From: Marinobacter sp. NP-4(2019)
GTDB taxonomy: Bacteria; Pseudomonadota; Gammaproteobacteria; Pseudomonadales; Oleiphilaceae
Assembly: GCF_003994855.1 (NCBI RefSeq)
Contig: NZ_CP034142.1
Location: 992,001 to 1,056,000 of the forward strand
DNA: 64,000 nt
Direction of reading: 5' to 3'
Position numbers and translations under genes: made by a program. Shown here piece after piece: positions 60,290 through 64,000 of this stretch (position 1 is the first letter of the stretch; the number at the start of each line of letters is the position of its first letter). The notes under the pieces were generated by a model that saw only the letters and a program-made list of their open reading frames with translations, made no database searches and had not been told where the DNA came from.

Positions 60290-60317
60290 TTGACAAGGCG
60301 GCGAAGCGATGTAGAAT
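60290..60317 (+). promoter_or_regulatory. rRNA promoter P3
   Basis: TTGACA (60290-60295), 16-base spacer, TAGAAT (60312-60317), discriminator acgc. 105 bases downstream of P2. The transcript would start about 160 bases before the 16S gene. Confidence 0.87.
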
Positions 60318-60346
60318 ACGCCACCTTGATTGAGCAGACGCTCAAC

Positions 60347-60357
60347 GCTCTTTAAAA
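60347..60357 (+). promoter_or_regulatory. boxA antitermination site of the rRNA leader
   Basis: GCTCTTTAAAA resembles the boxA consensus TGCTCTTTAACA, 30 bases after the P3 -10. It should recruit NusB/S10 (nusB is at 10067-10543). Confidence 0.75.
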
Positions 60358-60361
60358 AGTT

Positions 60362-60380
60362 AACCAAGTAATTCGTGTGG
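60362..60380 (+). other. RNase III processing stem, 5' arm
   Basis: aaccaagtaattcgtgtgg is the perfect 19-bp reverse complement of 62053-62071. The two arms bracket 16S and form the stem cut by RNase III to free pre-16S rRNA. Confidence 0.88.
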
Positions 60381-60485
60381 GCGCTGGCCGAGGTATTTCG
60401 GATACGAAATATCAGGACAGTGACTCGTCGAAATTGAGTTTTGTCTTGAGCAAGAATAGAGAATCTTCGGATTCTTGTATGATTT

Positions 60486-62025
<1,540 letters not shown>

Positions 62026-62052
62026 AACGAAGCCGAACGCTTCGGTCAGAGT

Positions 62053-62071
62053 CCACACGAATTACTTGGTT
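62053..62071 (+). other. RNase III processing stem, 3' arm
   Basis: ccacacgaattacttggtt is the perfect complement of 60362-60380, 28 bases after the 16S 3' end. Confidence 0.88.
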
Positions 62072-62114
62072 GGCTAATAAAGAGAGCAAAAGGGTCTTGC
62101 AGGCCCGTACCTTT

Positions 62115-62190
<76 letters not shown>

Positions 62191-62191
<1 letters not shown>

Positions 62192-62273
62192 AAATTGCGT
62201 TATCCGTCGTTATCGAAAGGCTCACGTGCTGGTCGCACGCTACACCTTTCGATGCCTAGGCTAACCCAATTTT
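62191..62273 (+). other. Structured insert in the tRNA-Ile/tRNA-Ala spacer
   Basis: aaaattg (62191-62197) pairs with caatttt (62267-62273). Inside, atcgaaagg (62212-62220) pairs with cctttcgat (62245-62253), and within that cgtgc/gcacg (62225-62229 with 62235-62239). The nested stems form one long hairpin. The whole spacer between the two tRNAs (62192-62463) is 272 bases and holds no gene. Confidence 0.6.
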
Positions 62274-62463
62274 CGGAGCATGCCTCGCTGTAAAGAGGTG
62301 CGCCGAGTGGGTAAACCGCAAAGGTGGTGACGGACGCGGATGCGCCGGACAGGTTTTGTCAATCTAGGCGCAGCGTGAGTGAGAGAAGGAGTGACCCTCG
62401 ATGGGTCATGACTGAAGCGAACGAATGCTGCAACGACGAGTGACGAAAGCTGGACAAGCAGAC

Positions 62464-62539
62464 GGGGCTATAGCTCAGCTGGGAGAGCGCCTGCCTTGCA
62501 CGCAGGAGGTCTGCGGTTCGATCCCGCATAGCTCCACCA
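62464..62539 (+). tRNA. alaT: tRNA-Ala (TGC anticodon)
   Basis: 76 bases with encoded CCA. Acceptor stem ggggcta/tagctcc (one G-T pair), anticodon loop ctTGCac in tgccttgcacgca, T-loop ttcgatc. Second tRNA of the rrn spacer. Confidence 0.97.
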
Positions 62540-62642
62540 TATTACTGACTAACTCCGGTTAGCAGTGTGCAGAAACAAGCGTTTCGTTTTAATGACAGAG
62601 GTTGTTAAGCGAAGTTCTTCTTTCTGATCACTGGGTCAGATT

Positions 62643-62655
62643 TGCTCTTTAACAA
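62643..62655 (+). promoter_or_regulatory. boxA of the 16S-23S spacer
   Basis: TGCTCTTTAACAA, a perfect boxA, 214 bases before 23S. The spacer 62540-62856 (317 bases) otherwise holds the pre-23S leader and no gene. Confidence 0.9.
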
Positions 62656-62856
62656 ATTGGACGAGATAGAACACGAATATTGTTTCTCATTATCTCCGAG
62701 GAACAATGTTCAATGTGATAGCGATTTCAAGCGTTATCCGGTGTTGTCGTTGAAGTGGTTGTTGTATGACTTCAGTCGGCTGTCTCGAATAAGCGTCCGC
62801 ATCAGGGTTACCTGGTGAAGGGTGTGGATTCGTGATCAGTTGTCTTGGGGTTATAT

Positions 62857-64000
<1,144 letters not shown>

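Overview
The window comes from a gammaproteobacterial chromosome, most likely Marinobacter or a close relative. This is inferred from protein similarity recognised by eye, from gene order that closely follows the Pseudomonas aeruginosa block ispB-rplU-rpmA-obg-proB-rpsT-murJ-ribF-ileS-lspA-fkpB-ispH-(pilus genes)-pilR-pilS-bamD-rluD-pgeF-clpB, and from a wax ester synthase/DGAT gene, which is common in oil-degrading marine bacteria. No database search was possible. Almost everything is core chromosome. There is no prophage, transposase, CRISPR array or resistance island.

Layout. 1-5.4 kb: the end of hemE, a TTG-started PilZ gene, radA and ettA, with repeat-rich spacers. 5.4-12 kb: glyA, then nrdR-ribD-ribBX-ribH-nusB-thiL-pgpA (riboflavin, transcription, thiamine and lipid functions, mostly overlapping genes). 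12-17 kb: a small accessory stretch with a DUF6316 protein, a DUF2057 lipoprotein, a WS/DGAT acyltransferase, and a LysR regulator divergent from a glutathionyl-hydroquinone reductase. 17-29.4 kb: ispB, the ribosomal genes rplU, rpmA and rpsT, obg, proB, murJ, ribF, ileS, lspA, fkpB and ispH. 29.5-44.3 kb: two successive type IV pilus minor-pilin/PilY1 sets (fimU-pilV-pilW-pilX-small secreted protein-pilY1-pilE, then pilE-fimU-pilV-pilW-pilX-pilY1), separated by a reverse-strand fimT. 44.3-47.4 kb: pilR and pilS. 47.5-55 kb: nadE, bamD, rluD, pgeF, clpB and a DUF4124 protein. 55.6-59.8 kb: ilvB-ilvH-ilvC and pssA. 59.9-64 kb: an rrn operon with three tandem promoters, 16S rRNA, tRNA-Ile, tRNA-Ala and the first 1.1 kb of 23S rRNA.

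How it fits together. The pilus block makes the minor pilins and PilY1 adhesins that prime and cap type IV pili. A perfect CRP/Vfr-type operator sits before the first set, and PilSR is encoded right beside the second. The duplicated sets have diverged: the second PilY1 is larger and has lost part of its metal-binding adhesion motif, and the isolated FimT carries a GRxR motif linked to DNA uptake.

The most unusual sequence structure is at the left end. Two copies of a 54-base core, in opposite orientation, each sit in the loop of a perfect inverted repeat. The arms (23 and 28 bp) are unrelated between copies yet perfectly complementary within each copy, and the pair brackets the PilZ gene. I do not recognise a named family for this element.
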